A stretch of DNA of 64,000 nucleotides from CAYNHF01 sp964397045 (lineage in GTDB: Bacteria; Actinomycetota; Acidimicrobiia; Spongiisociales; UBA5794). Each line of letters opens with the position of its first letter. The stretch's first letter is position 1. This document shows, piece after piece, positions 8,182 through 18,226 of this stretch. The stretch is from NCBI GenBank assembly GCA_964397045.1, contig CAYNHF010000034.1:62001-126000 (forward strand). Direction: 5' to 3'. Made by a program: the position numbers and the translations under genes. A model generated the notes under the pieces. The model was not told the DNA's origin. It worked only from the letters and a program-made list of their open reading frames with translations, and searched no databases.

Positions 8182-9911
8182 CAGGCTCCGTTGCGGCCTG
8201 CGACGTACCCGAGGTTCTCGAGATGCAGGATCACCGTATTGGCGGCCTCACGAGGGAAGATGTCGGTGGTGTCGATGGTCAGATCGACGTCCTCCGGAAT
8301 CTCGTACGGGTCGGAAATCCCGGTGAACTCCTTGATGATCCCCGCACGGGCTTTGGCATACAACCCCTTGCGGTCACGCTGCTCGCACACTTCGAGCGGA
8401 GTCGAGACATGGACCAGGACGTATCCACCGAGCGGCTCGATCAGCTCACGATTGAGCTTGCGGACCCGTTCGTACGGGGCGATCGGCGCGCAGATCGCGA
8501 TGCCACCGTTCTTGGTGATCTCAGACGCCACAAAACCGATCCGCTGAATGTTGAGGTCGCGGTGCTCCTGCGAGAACCCCAGCTCAGAAGACAGGTGCTT
8601 ACGAACCACGTCCCCATCGAGCAGCGTCACGGGACGCCCTCCCATCTCGAGCAACTTCACGAGCAACGCGTTCGCCACCGTCGACTTCCCGGAGCCGGAC
8701 AACCCGGTGAAGAACACCGTGAACCCTTGCTTGGCGCGCGGCGGGTGGGTGCGCCGCAACTCGGTCGCCACCTCTGGGTAGGTGAACCAATCGGGGATCT
8801 TGCGGCCCGTCGCCAGTCGGTCGCGCAGCTGGGTGCCCGAAATGTTCAGGGTACGAACGTCGGTCGGTACCTCGTCGACCGGCATGTAGTCGTCGCGGTC
8901 TTCGACATACACCATCATCTTGAAAGGCACCATGGCCACGCCGAGTTCGCTCTCGTGTTTGGCAACGAGCTCCTGGGCGTCATAGGGGCCGTAGAAGGGA
9001 TTCCCCTCACTGTCGTTGCCGGGTCCGGCGTGGTCCCGCCCCACGATGAGTTCGGTGCATCCATGGTTCTTGCGGATGATGGCGTGCCACAACGCCTCAC
9101 GGGGCCCACCCATGCGCATCGCCAGATTCAGTAATGCGAGCTTCGCGGTGTTGCGGGGATAGCGGTCCAGAATCGCCTGGTACGCCCGGACGCGCGTGTA
9201 GTGATCAACATCACCGGGCTTGGTGAGACCAACGACGGGGTGGATCAGCAGGTTCGACTCGGTTTCCGCACTGGCCCTGCGGGTCAGCTCGACATGTGCC
9301 CGATGCATGGGGTTGCGGGTCTGAAAGGCCACAACCCTCCTCCATCCCTGGCGAGCGAACTCAGCACGGAGCTCGGCAGGCGTGCGCCGCAAGAGCCGGT
9401 AGTCATAGTGCACGGGAAGCCGCATGCCCTCAACCGATCCCCCCACATACCAGGGCTGGGTTCGGTTCAGCAGGTAGTCGACCCCGGGGTGGGCCTCGTC
9501 CGTCGTGCCGAAGACCAACTCTGCCTCACGCAGGCGATCGGGTTCCCAGATGTCCTCGACCGTCATGACCCCAAGCATCACACCTTCGGCGTCGCGCAGC
9601 GCAAGCGCGTCACCAGGCGACAGCGAACGAGCCATCTCCTCGGATACGTCCAGCATCACCGGCATCGGCCACAACGTGCCGTCCACCAGACGCATGTCCG
9701 TGCAGACCGACTCGTAGTCTGCCTTGCCCAGGAATCCGATGAGCGGCGAGAAGGCACCATTGAGGATCAACTCGAGGTCACACACCTGGCGATCGGTGAG
9801 ATCCCAGGACGGGTAGTCGACCGATGCCGCTCTAAGTTCCGCGACGCGGGTTTCGTCGGCGACACGGTCGACGAGCACGCCTCCGTGGGGGGGTATCAGG
9901 CTGTCGGGCAC
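8181..9911 (-). CDS. sat-cysC: Bifunctional sulfate adenylyltransferase / adenylylsulfate kinase
   Basis: 576 residues. Residues 1-390 form a homodimeric-type ATP sulfurylase, with a PUA-like N-terminal region, the active-site motif QTRNPMHRAH at about 197-206 and GRDHAGPG at about 291-298. Residues about 400-576 are an APS kinase with the Walker A GLSGSGKST at 403-411 and DGDVVRKHL soon after. Fusion of both steps in one chain turns sulfate and ATP into PAPS without releasing APS, typical of some thermophiles and actinobacteria. The GTG start follows GAGGAG at seven bases. It is first in an operon with the CysQ-like gene. A -10 box TAGAAT lies about 80 bases upstream. Confidence 0.93.
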   Translation of the reverse strand: MPDSLIPPHGGVLVDRVADETRVAELRAASVDYPSWDLTDRQVCDLELILNGAFSPLIGFLGKADYESVCTDMRLVDGTLWPMPVMLDVSEEMARSLSPGDALALRDAEGVMLGVMTVEDIWEPDRLREAELVFGTTDEAHPGVDYLLNRTQPWYVGGSVEGMRLPVHYDYRLLRRTPAELRAEFARQGWRRVVAFQTRNPMHRAHVELTRRASAETESNLLIHPVVGLTKPGDVDHYTRVRAYQAILDRYPRNTAKLALLNLAMRMGGPREALWHAIIRKNHGCTELIVGRDHAGPGNDSEGNPFYGPYDAQELVAKHESELGVAMVPFKMMVYVEDRDDYMPVDEVPTDVRTLNISGTQLRDRLATGRKIPDWFTYPEVATELRRTHPPRAKQGFTVFFTGLSGSGKSTVANALLVKLLEMGGRPVTLLDGDVVRKHLSSELGFSQEHRDLNIQRIGFVASEITKNGGIAICAPIAPYERVRKLNRELIEPLGGYVLVHVSTPLEVCEQRDRKGLYAKARAGIIKEFTGISDPYEIPEDVDLTIDTTDIFPREAANTVILHLENLGYVAGRNGA

Positions 9912-9988
9912 GGTTGACTCCTCATGAGGGATTTGGAAAGCGGCACAAAGATCGGCCCAACGCCTGGGGCGGGGGCCGAGACACCTTG

Positions 9989-9994
9989 ATTCTA
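9989..9994 (-). promoter_or_regulatory. Possible -10 box for sat-cysC/cysQ
   Basis: TAGAAT on the minus strand, predicting a leader of about 70 bases. No -35 consensus at 17 bases. The leader is G/C-rich and holds no riboswitch that I recognise. Confidence 0.35.
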
Positions 9995-10077
9995 GGGTGC
10001 TTCCGCCGCCAAGGCGAGCTCATGAGGCCCGCCCTGCCCAGGCATCTGGCCGCAGCGGGTCAAACCACCCGAGAAGT

Positions 10078-11052
10078 TCATCCATAGACCTCGGGGTTGG
10101 CACAGGCCGGCAACCGTTCACCCGCCAGACCGGCAAGGAGGTTGCGAGCCGCAAGTTCTGCCATCAGCGCCCTGGTCTGCAGACTCGAGCTGCCAAGATG
10201 TGGGATGACCAGGCAGTTCTCCAGAGTCAAGAGCGGACTGGCTTCGGGGATCGGCTCCGGTTCTGTGACGTCGAGACCCGCTGCGGCGATCTCGCCGTCG
10301 CGCAGCGCTCGATAGAGCGCCTCTGGATCAACCGTACCTCCCCGCGAGATGTTGACCAATGTTGCCGTCGGTTTCATCAACGCCAACGCTTCTTCACCGA
10401 TGAGGTGATAGGTCTCGTCTGTCTGTGGCACCGCCACCACGACGTGGTCCGCCAGCAACAGCAACTCCCTCAGCTCCACGAACCGCGCAGACCGCTCCGC
10501 TGCCCGGGGCGAAACGCGGTGCCGAGCCGTGTAGATCACCTCCATGTCGAAGCCTTCTGCGCGCCGTGCGATTGCCCTGCCGATCCGACCAAATCCCACA
10601 ATGCCGAGTGTCGAGGCGTGGACATCCCTTCCGAGCAACAGACCGGGGTCCCATGACTGCCACTTCCCTTCCCGCACGTAGGTGACCCCTTCGGCCAGCC
10701 TGCGGGCCGCCATCAGCAGCAGCCCGAAAGCAGTGTCTGCTGTGGTTCCCGTGAGCACATCAGGCGTGTGACCCACCGGGATTCCTCGCCCGGTGCACGC
10801 GGCAAGATCCACGTTGTCCACGCCAACTGCCATATTGGAAACCACCTGAAGTTCGGGAGCCCCCGCCAACAACTCCTCATCGATGACATCGGTGAGCATC
10901 GAGAAAAGGCCTGTGGTATGCGCCGATCGCTCGAGCAGGACGGCGCGCGGGATCGGAATGTCTCCCTCCCATTGCCAGACGTCGCCGACGGCTTCGAGCA
11001 TGGTCAAGGCCATCCCCGGGGGGCGATACGTCATGGTGATATGCGGTGGCAT
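10078..11052 (-). CDS. D-2-hydroxyacid dehydrogenase (glyoxylate/hydroxypyruvate reductase-like)
   Basis: 324 residues, usual length. The NAD(P)-binding domain has GIVGFGRIGRAIARRAEGF (GxGxxG) near residue 150. Catalytic Arg, Glu and His are expected in NISRGGTVDPEAL, GLDVTEPEPIP and the final VIPHLGSSS; all three motifs are present. The N-terminal AVGVDNVDLAAC motif belongs to the glyoxylate reductase (GyaR) branch. Likely reduces glyoxylate or hydroxypyruvate in the cytoplasm; the glycolate oxidase genes elsewhere in the window make a glyoxylate link attractive but unproven. Starts 22 bases after the DivIVA-like gene, so co-transcription is possible. Confidence 0.88.
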   Translation of the reverse strand: MPPHITMTYRPPGMALTMLEAVGDVWQWEGDIPIPRAVLLERSAHTTGLFSMLTDVIDEELLAGAPELQVVSNMAVGVDNVDLAACTGRGIPVGHTPDVLTGTTADTAFGLLLMAARRLAEGVTYVREGKWQSWDPGLLLGRDVHASTLGIVGFGRIGRAIARRAEGFDMEVIYTARHRVSPRAAERSARFVELRELLLLADHVVVAVPQTDETYHLIGEEALALMKPTATLVNISRGGTVDPEALYRALRDGEIAAAGLDVTEPEPIPEASPLLTLENCLVIPHLGSSSLQTRALMAELAARNLLAGLAGERLPACANPEVYG

Positions 11053-11073
11053 CGTTGCATGATGCCAGGACGA

Positions 11074-14000
11074 CTAGTCGTCGTCGTCCGATGTCATCCG
11101 CTTCCGCAGGCTGGACATGGATGAGAGGACCGAGCCGGCGTCCGCCCCGATCCGCGGCAGCTTGGCCGACTTCTTCGAGTAGCGGCTTTCGCTGACCTTG
11201 GGCGTTGGACGCTCCGCGTCATCGTCGTCGCGGCTCGATTCGGCGGCCGGCGCATCCGACTTCGCGGCAGGCTCGGCCGCGGTTGGTGCGACCTCGTCTG
11301 CAGCAGCTGCATCCACAACGACCTCGTCTGCTTGCGCCTCGGCCCTTGCCATGGCCCGCTGGGCATCGGCACGCACCTGGGCTGCTTCGCGGTGCGCGGT
11401 TTCGCGGGTTTCCGCTGCCTCGGCTACCAGCTTCTCGGCGGCCTCACGTGCCTCAGCCACGATGCGAGCCGCCTCAGTTTCTGCTGCCCCGTCACCACCG
11501 TCTGGCGTCGTGGCGGCATCGAGCATGGATCGCAGTTCTGCGACCTCGGACCGTAGACCCTCTCCCTCGCCCTGCGTTTCTTCGGAGACGAGCGCAGCGT
11601 TTCTGGCGGCCTCTGCCTTCTCCTCCTCGACCTCTGCCAGGAGATGCATTGCCTGCTCCCGCAACTGCGTGGCCTCGTGGCGGGCCTGTTCGATCTCACT
11701 GCTGGCGTTCTCGTTCTCGGTCTGCTGCGACTCGGCAGCAGCGAGGGCTGCGCCGGCCTCTTCTTGCATCCGGGCCGCCTCTTCCTGCGCCAGTTCGGAA
11801 TGGCGCCGCGCGGCGTCTGTCTCGGAGTGGATCTGCTCTGCTTCGGCGAGCTCGCGCGCTGCTTCCGCGCGGAGCTGTACCGCTTCGGCTTCCGCACTCT
11901 CACGCTCAGCCGCCAACTCGTCACGCGCCGCGTCCAACTCGGCGCGGGCCTCGTCGAATTCCTGCTCTCGAGCTTCGACACCGCTCAGCTTCTCCGCCGA
12001 TTTGGCTGCGACCAGCTCGGCTTCGGCCTCCAGGCGCTCTACCTCTGCGCGCGCCTCGGCCAATCCAGCACGCTCGGCATCCAAACCGGAGCGCATCTCA
12101 TCCAGCTCATGGCGCAAACCTTCGATCTCTTCGCGATGCCGTGCCACCAGCTCGATCTCAGACGCTGCAGTCTCACGCTCGGATGTCAACTCATCCCGGG
12201 CCTGGACCACCACCGCCTGCTCTGCCTCCAGCGCCGAACGCATGTCATCCAGCTCATGGCGCAGGCCTTCGATCTCTTCGCGATTTCGTATCACCGACTC
12301 CGCGTCTGCTGCGACGGCCTGACGCTCTGCAGCCAGCTCGGCCCTGGCCGCTGCGATGCCCACCTGGTCGGCCTCCAGTGCGGTCTGCATTTCACCAAGC
12401 CGGTGTCGTTGTTCTTCGATGGCGGCGATCTCGTCTGCGACACCTGCCACCGCGGCATCGGCGTCTGCTTTGAGCTGCTCCGCCTCCGTCCTGGCCTCCA
12501 GCAGAACAGCCTGCTCACGCTCCTGGGATGCCCGGACCTCGGTTGCCGCGGCCTGGACGTCAGCCCGCTCGCGCTCGGCTTCTGCCAGCAAGAGCATCGC
12601 TTCTTCGCGAATCCCGGCTGCCTCGGCATCGACCGCGGTCCGCCGTTCCTCGGTTTCTAGACGAACTGCTTCCGTCTCCTCGGCAAAGGTTTGGCGTGCG
12701 GTGTCGAGTTCCGAACTCTCCGCTTCGAGCCGGCTCCGGTTGCTCTCGATGTCATCGTGCCGGGCCTCGAGCTCTGACTGCCTGGACTCGGCTTCGGCCC
12801 GGAACTGCGTCAATTCGGCGCGTTCCACCTCGAAGCTTGCCTCCGCATCTACCATCGCGACTCGGACGGCTTCGACTTCCCGTCGCGCTTGCTCTACACC
12901 GGCTTGCGATTCAGCGATCTGCCTTCGCTCGACCTCCAGCTCGGCTCTGGCTGCTTCAAGGTCGCTGCGCTGACGTTCGGCATCGACACGCTGGCCCTCG
13001 ATCTCCACTCGGAGACGCTCGACCTCGGCCGCGGTCTGGTCGATTTCCTCTTCTCTGGCTCGGAGCTGTTCGCTTCGTTGCCGCAGATCTGACTGCTGCT
13101 CGGTGAGCTGGCCCTCGGCGGCAGCGACGATCCCGGCTGCCTCCTCGCGTGCCGTAGCCAGGAGACCTTCCGCCTCGTCGCGAGCGGTCGAGGCAGCTGC
13201 TCTCTCATCCTCCAGGGAGTGACGCTGCTGGTTGACATCGGCACGCTGCTCTTCGAGTTCACGCTGCAATTCGCCCATCTCGCGATCGCGAGCTTCAATC
13301 ATCGAACGCTGGCTCTCCGCCTCTTGCTGGAGGAGAGCAACCTCAGCACCACGACGCTCGGCAGCAGCTTCGATCTCAGTCGCGCTCGCGCGGGCAGCCG
13401 CCACGATCTCTTCTGCCTCATTGCGTGCACGGTCCAGCCGCTGCTGCACGTCTGCCTGCTCCGCTTGCAGCCGATCCCTCTCGCTCTCCAACCCTGTGGC
13501 TTCTTCTTCCAGTTGCCCGCGCCAGGCCTCGAGTTCGGCGCGAGTGCCCGCCACCGTTCGCCGGTCTGCATCCATTTCGGCCTTGGCGCGATCGATCTCC
13601 TGTTGGTGAATCTCGATCTGAGCGAGACCTTGATCGAGTGCCGCGGCTTCTTCATGGATACGGGATCGCGCCTCCGCCATGAGGGCCTCGGCCTCGTGGC
13701 CCGCCGCTTCGACCACGGAGGCCCTCTGCTCCTCCAAGGTCTGCGCCTGCGCCTGTATCGCGAGACGGTCACTCTCCAGAGCGTCTACCGCCGCTTCCAG
13801 GGCGGCCTGCTCTCGTTGGAGAGCGGCTCCGCTCTCATCCAGCTCGGTGCTACGACGTTCCAGCTGGTTACCCAGGCGCTCGAGCTCCGCTTCCATCGCC
13901 TCGGTCGCTTGGCGAGCGGCAGCGGTGTCCGCCTCGTTCTTGGCCGCGGCGGCTTCAACCTCCGCCGTGGCTTCGGCCAATCCTCGACGCTCCGCGTCAA

Positions 14001-15417
14001 GCTGTGCACGGCTCGCTGCCAGTTCCTCGAAGGCGGATTCCTGAGCTGCATGACCTTCGGCGAGTTCCTTATCGCCGGCAGCCAGCTCGGCAGTCCGCCG
14101 TTCCAGATCCTGAGCTTCGTCTGCGATTCGTTGCAGCTCGGCAGCCGCGTGCTCGGCATCCGCGCCGGCCTGGTGCATCAACTCAGCAGCCGACGCCCGA
14201 CTCCCCTCGGCCTCGGCCACCAGTTCGTCGCCGCGAGCGGTTGCAGACTGCAGAATCGACTCCGCCTCAACCTGGGATCGAGCAACGGCAGCCTCCGCAT
14301 CCGCCACCGTCAGTTCGGCCGTTTCACGAGCCTCCGCCTGCTCGGCTTCGGCATCCCGGCGTGATTTCAACAGCTCGGCTTCGACCTGCTGGCGGCGTGT
14401 GCTGATCTCCGCGACGGCGTGTTCCATTTGAGCTGCGGCATCAGCCGCCAGTTCCTCTGCTTCGGCCTTGGCGACAGCTGCGTCGCGCCGAGTGGTCGCG
14501 ACTTCCTCGCGTGCGGTAGCGGCGGCCATTGCGGCCTCGGCCTTAGCCTGTGCAGCCTCATTGGCCGCAGTAGCCGCAGCCGCTTCGGCCTGCATCCGAA
14601 TGGACTCAGCCCTGGCTTCGGCAGCGGCAATGATCTCCCGAGAGGCCGCGTCGACGTCGCCACCGGAGCCGGCCGATTCGGCAGCAGCAAGGCGGGCTTC
14701 GGCCTCGGCAACAATGGCCGCGGCCCGCTCCTCGGCGGCGGCGACGATCTCCTGCGAGCGCTCCGAGTTCTCGGCTCCTTCGAGAGCCTGCTGCGCTTCT
14801 TCACGTGCGACGGCCAGATCGGCCTGCAGACCCTGCACCTGGTCACGCGCCTCAGTGAGGTCGTCTCGAGCGGTTTCCAGCCGACCCGTCAGATCGCTCA
14901 TCTCGCCGAGCAGGTCCGCACTCGCCTGACCGGCGGCGCTCTCAGCCTCGACTCGGACTGCGGCTGCCTGCTGGTTGGCTTCGTCGATGATCCGAACCGC
15001 ATCTGCCTCTGCGGCCGCGATTCTGGCTTCGGCTTCGGCGCCGCCGTCGGATCCAGCAGGACGCAGCTCACCGGCCTGTCGCTCGGCGTCTGCAACGAGT
15101 TGTTGCGCCTCGAGTTGGGCTTCCTCCTCGATCTTCTCGGCCTTCGAGCGGGCTCGCTCGATGATGCGATCCTTGGCGTCGAAGACCGCATACATCGCGT
15201 TGTCGACCGACTTCTCTTCAGCGGCCTTCGAGTTCTTGAGCTCTTCCTCGACCTGGGTGAGACGATCCTTGGTCGCTTGAGCCCACTTCTCCATATCGCG
15301 GAAGGCTTGCTCCAGGTCGGACAGGTACTCCTGTACCTCGTCCTTGTCGAAGCCCTTGCGGGCAACACTGAAGCTGACTCGATCGATTTGAGTTGGGAGA
15401 GAGTTGGGGTCGCTCAC
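11074..15417 (-). CDS. Giant DivIVA-domain coiled-coil protein (Scy-like polar filament candidate)
   Basis: 1447 residues. The first 60 carry a DivIVA domain: PTQIDRVSFSVARKGFDKDE followed by VQEYLSDLEQAFRDME. Almost everything after it is an uninterrupted coiled coil rich in Ala, Glu, Arg and Gln with heptad spacing. Pro is almost absent until a basic, Ser/Lys-rich tail (about 1390-1447, with KKSAKLPRIG and ending in DDDD). A recent internal duplication with a 49-residue period (7 heptads) surrounds EEIEGLRHEL. DivIVA proteins bind negatively curved membrane; giant versions such as Streptomyces Scy organise polar growth. Here it would be a cytoplasmic scaffold, possibly at poles or septa. 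The composition explains the long spurious frames on the other strand. Confidence 0.85.
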   Translation of the reverse strand: MSDPNSLPTQIDRVSFSVARKGFDKDEVQEYLSDLEQAFRDMEKWAQATKDRLTQVEEELKNSKAAEEKSVDNAMYAVFDAKDRIIERARSKAEKIEEEAQLEAQQLVADAERQAGELRPAGSDGGAEAEARIAAAEADAVRIIDEANQQAAAVRVEAESAAGQASADLLGEMSDLTGRLETARDDLTEARDQVQGLQADLAVAREEAQQALEGAENSERSQEIVAAAEERAAAIVAEAEARLAAAESAGSGGDVDAASREIIAAAEARAESIRMQAEAAAATAANEAAQAKAEAAMAAATAREEVATTRRDAAVAKAEAEELAADAAAQMEHAVAEISTRRQQVEAELLKSRRDAEAEQAEARETAELTVADAEAAVARSQVEAESILQSATARGDELVAEAEGSRASAAELMHQAGADAEHAAAELQRIADEAQDLERRTAELAAGDKELAEGHAAQESAFEELAASRAQLDAERRGLAEATAEVEAAAAKNEADTAAARQATEAMEAELERLGNQLERRSTELDESGAALQREQAALEAAVDALESDRLAIQAQAQTLEEQRASVVEAAGHEAEALMAEARSRIHEEAAALDQGLAQIEIHQQEIDRAKAEMDADRRTVAGTRAELEAWRGQLEEEATGLESERDRLQAEQADVQQRLDRARNEAEEIVAAARASATEIEAAAERRGAEVALLQQEAESQRSMIEARDREMGELQRELEEQRADVNQQRHSLEDERAAASTARDEAEGLLATAREEAAGIVAAAEGQLTEQQSDLRQRSEQLRAREEEIDQTAAEVERLRVEIEGQRVDAERQRSDLEAARAELEVERRQIAESQAGVEQARREVEAVRVAMVDAEASFEVERAELTQFRAEAESRQSELEARHDDIESNRSRLEAESSELDTARQTFAEETEAVRLETEERRTAVDAEAAGIREEAMLLLAEAERERADVQAAATEVRASQEREQAVLLEARTEAEQLKADADAAVAGVADEIAAIEEQRHRLGEMQTALEADQVGIAAARAELAAERQAVAADAESVIRNREEIEGLRHELDDMRSALEAEQAVVVQARDELTSERETAASEIELVARHREEIEGLRHELDEMRSGLDAERAGLAEARAEVERLEAEAELVAAKSAEKLSGVEAREQEFDEARAELDAARDELAAERESAEAEAVQLRAEAARELAEAEQIHSETDAARRHSELAQEEAARMQEEAGAALAAAESQQTENENASSEIEQARHEATQLREQAMHLLAEVEEEKAEAARNAALVSEETQGEGEGLRSEVAELRSMLDAATTPDGGDGAAETEAARIVAEAREAAEKLVAEAAETRETAHREAAQVRADAQRAMARAEAQADEVVVDAAAADEVAPTAAEPAAKSDAPAAESSRDDDDAERPTPKVSESRYSKKSAKLPRIGADAGSVLSSMSSLRKRMTSDDDD
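12092..12287 (-). repeat. 147-bp-period internal duplication in the DivIVA-like gene
   Basis: A nearly identical run of about 50 bases occurs at 12092 and again at 12239, exactly 147 bases (49 codons, seven heptads) apart. Both encode REEIEGLRHELD-M-RS. The repeat unit keeps coiled-coil phase, as expected for slippage or unequal recombination that changes rod length. Confidence 0.75.
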
Positions 15418-15491
15418 TCAAGGGTTATCGGGACCGGTTTCCCTTTGCTTTAGGCGTCCGCCACCGTCTCAAAACGCTTGATCCACAACGG

Positions 15492-17018
15492 TCAGACGGA
15501 AGTAACGATTGACTGGTCCAGGTCATCGAACGCGGCCAAATACTCGCGCCGTTCGGCTTTCAGCTGCGTCACCAGGGCGTCGTACTCGTCAATCCTGTCC
15601 TGGCGCTCGTACAGACGTCTCGGCTGTAGCAATTCGATGTCGTCGAAACCCGGCACCTCGGCCGCGACGAGGTACCCGAAGTCGGGATCCTCGGTCCACT
15701 GGATCGTTCCGGAAGCGATGCCCTCCACCACTGCAGAGGAGTGTCGGATTTTCACCTTCTTGGAGCGCTCGTCCGCGTCTCCGCCTCCCACCCTGCCCGT
15801 ATTCATCACATACACGTCGACATCCGGCATGGTGCCCAGCAATGCAAGGAACCGATTGCCCTGCCAGGCGTTGTTGTTGAAGAAGAAGGGGTTGGTCCCG
15901 GGGACACGAAGGCTCTTGCCGGCTTCGGCCGCCCCGCCGGCAGAGGTGCCCTTCGTCTCGCCCAGCATGAAGTAGGCGGCAGCCTGCTCGCGATGCAGCT
16001 TCACCACGGCCGGAATGATCGTCTCGTTGCGATTCAGCAGCAGGATGAAGTCCACGGGTGGTAGGTTCCGGGGATCGCGATGCCGAATGTTCGCCAATGG
16101 GAACGTTGAGCGCCCGTTGGCCGTGTAGGAGTCGTTGAAGAAGTCGACGGTGCCGTCCGGGTCGACATGAGTGTTCTCCAGCCACGCATCTGGACGGGTC
16201 GAACCGCCGTAGATGGTCGGTTCGTCGTCTGGATCGAGGCCGTAAGTCTTGGCGAAACAGCCGTCCTCGCTCGTGTACACCAACCCCTCGGGCATCAGTG
16301 CCACGAAGTCGTCCTGAACCGGCAACGATCTGAGCTGCTGCCGGAACGTCGTGGTGGTCTTGCCGGTACCACTGAGGCCCAAGATCAGCGCAACCATCTC
16401 GCGCCCTTCCACATCGGGAAACGTCTTGAGGCCAGCATGACATGCCAATCCGCCACGCTCGTACACCAGATGGTTCCACATGCGCAGCCCGCCCATCTTC
16501 GACTCTCCGAAGTAGTCGGAACCGAACACCCTCGTGACGTAGGCCTCATGGTCCACCAGGATCAGGCGGTCGTCCGGCTTGCCAGGGGCCCGCAGACCCG
16601 GCGTGTAGATCACTGTGAACTCCGGTTCCCAATCCTCGTCACGATCAAAGTAGAGCTGGGTCTGCATCCCGGGGATGTTGGCCTGAGTTCGCTCGATGAA
16701 AAGGCGACACGCGGTGCGGAACTCCGGGTCGGGGCCGATGTACCCCTCCACCAGGATCATGTCGCGGTCCGCGATGTACGCGTCCTGGGCCGCGGCCCAC
16801 TCCTCGTACTCGGCTCGAGAGATCCGATTCTGGTAGTTCTCCTCGTCACTGACGAAGAACGTCGACCGCGACAATCGCGCCGTCACCTCTGCTTGATAGT
16901 TCAGGTTGCCGAACTCGGTTTCGGTCACGCGATCCATGTACTCGACCACCCATGACCTCATCTCGGCCTGGCTGGGATTGACCGCAACGCTGGCTGCATC
17001 GGGCAAAGTGAATGGCAT
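15492..17018 (-). CDS. pckA: Phosphoenolpyruvate carboxykinase (ATP-type)
   Basis: 508 residues. The kinase P-loop LILGLSGTGKTTTTF lies near the middle, preceded by the HAGLKTF region and followed by the FNDSYTANGRSTFPLANI stretch that corresponds to the arginine/metal-binding loop of ATP-PEPCK. It converts oxaloacetate to PEP with ATP, the entry step of gluconeogenesis, in the cytoplasm. Most actinobacteria use the unrelated GTP enzyme, so the ATP type is a useful lineage marker. The start has AGGAG about eight bases upstream. It neighbours FBP aldolase and phosphohexomutase genes on the same strand. Confidence 0.87.
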   Translation of the reverse strand: MPFTLPDAASVAVNPSQAEMRSWVVEYMDRVTETEFGNLNYQAEVTARLSRSTFFVSDEENYQNRISRAEYEEWAAAQDAYIADRDMILVEGYIGPDPEFRTACRLFIERTQANIPGMQTQLYFDRDEDWEPEFTVIYTPGLRAPGKPDDRLILVDHEAYVTRVFGSDYFGESKMGGLRMWNHLVYERGGLACHAGLKTFPDVEGREMVALILGLSGTGKTTTTFRQQLRSLPVQDDFVALMPEGLVYTSEDGCFAKTYGLDPDDEPTIYGGSTRPDAWLENTHVDPDGTVDFFNDSYTANGRSTFPLANIRHRDPRNLPPVDFILLLNRNETIIPAVVKLHREQAAAYFMLGETKGTSAGGAAEAGKSLRVPGTNPFFFNNNAWQGNRFLALLGTMPDVDVYVMNTGRVGGGDADERSKKVKIRHSSAVVEGIASGTIQWTEDPDFGYLVAAEVPGFDDIELLQPRRLYERQDRIDEYDALVTQLKAERREYLAAFDDLDQSIVTSV

Positions 17019-17085
17019 GATCGGTTCTCCTGTGGATGGTGCCAGGAGCCTAAAACATCCGGTCGACGGGTAAAACCGGCCGGGA

Positions 17086-18135
17086 TCAGGCGACGGTCAC
17101 CTCATCGTCGAGGTACACGTCCTGGATCGCGTTCAGCAACTCGACCCCTTCAGCCATCGGGCGCTGAAAGGCCTTCCTGCCGCTGATGAGACCCGTCCCA
17201 CCGGCACGTTTGTTGATCACGGCTGTGCGTACGGCCTGTGCCAGGTCGCCCGCTCCCGAGGAAGCTCCGCCCGAGTTGATGAGACCGATCCGGCCCATGT
17301 AGCAGTTGGCCACCTGCCACCTGGTCAGATCGATGGGATGATCCGACGCGAGTTCGTCGTAGATGCGGGGGTCGGTCTTGCCGAACCCGACCGCGGTGTA
17401 GCCACCGTTCGATGTGGGCTGTTTCTGCTTCACGATGTCGGCTTCGATCGTGCTACCGATGTGGTTCGCCTGCGCGGTGAGGTCGGCAGACCCCTCGTGA
17501 TTGACACCGTCCACGGTGAACGCCGGATTGCGCACGTAGCACCACAACACCGTGAACATACCAAGGTCGTGGGCGAGTTCGAAGGCGTCCGCCACTTCAC
17601 CGAGTTGGCGCATCGACTCGTCCGACCCGAAGTAGATGGTGGCGCCCACGCCGGCTGCGCCCAGATCAAACGCCTTCTCCACCGACCCGAACATCACCTG
17701 GTCATGGGTCGCTGGGTACGTCAACAGTTCGTTGTGGTTGATCTTGACGATGAACGGAATCTTGTGGGCGTAGACGCGTGATGCGAGACCGAGGACCCCA
17801 AACGTGGTCGCGACCGCGTTGCAGCCTGCCTCCACCGCCAGCTTCACGATGTTCAGTGGATCGAAATAGTCGGGGTTCGGCGCAAACGAGGCCGCCCCGG
17901 AATGCTCGATGCCCTGGTCGACGGGAAGGATCGATACGTACCCGGTGCCGGCGAGCCTGCCGTGGCCGTATAGCGCCTGGAGGTTGCGCAGCACCTGAGG
18001 GCTTCGATCCGAGGCTCCAAAGGCCCGATCGACGATGTCCGAACCGGGGAGGGTCAAAGCCGACTTGGGGATTCCCTTCGACTGATAGCTGAGCAGGTCG
18101 CTCGCGTCTTCGCCGAGCAGCGCTTGAAGATCCAT
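17086..18135 (-). CDS. fbaB: Class I fructose-bisphosphate aldolase (FbaB/DhnA type)
   Basis: 349 residues. The TIM-barrel motifs of archaeal-type class I aldolase are present: SILPVDQGIEHS, FIVKINHN with a Lys at the strand end, ATIYFGSDESMRQ and INSGGASSG. The Schiff-base lysine should be in the later AVINKRAGGTGLISGRKAFQ region. It cleaves or forms fructose-1,6-bisphosphate. The ATG at 18135 has GGGAG eight bases upstream, better than the upstream alternative at 18150. It sits with PEPCK and the phosphohexomutase in a gluconeogenic run on the minus strand. Confidence 0.88.
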   Translation of the reverse strand: MDLQALLGEDASDLLSYQSKGIPKSALTLPGSDIVDRAFGASDRSPQVLRNLQALYGHGRLAGTGYVSILPVDQGIEHSGAASFAPNPDYFDPLNIVKLAVEAGCNAVATTFGVLGLASRVYAHKIPFIVKINHNELLTYPATHDQVMFGSVEKAFDLGAAGVGATIYFGSDESMRQLGEVADAFELAHDLGMFTVLWCYVRNPAFTVDGVNHEGSADLTAQANHIGSTIEADIVKQKQPTSNGGYTAVGFGKTDPRIYDELASDHPIDLTRWQVANCYMGRIGLINSGGASSGAGDLAQAVRTAVINKRAGGTGLISGRKAFQRPMAEGVELLNAIQDVYLDDEVTVA

Positions 18136-18226
18136 ACCTGTGACTCCCAATTGAAGCGTGCGGTGGTGTTCCGGAGACCATTATGGCCGCTCCCCCCGCA
18201 CCCTCGTTCGCTGCTCCGCCCTCTCG

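Noticed and set aside
11198..15453. Several long open frames on the plus strand opposite the DivIVA-like gene
   Set aside because: They are Ser/Arg/Leu-rich mirror products of the Ala/Glu/Arg-rich coiled coil, without domains or start signals.
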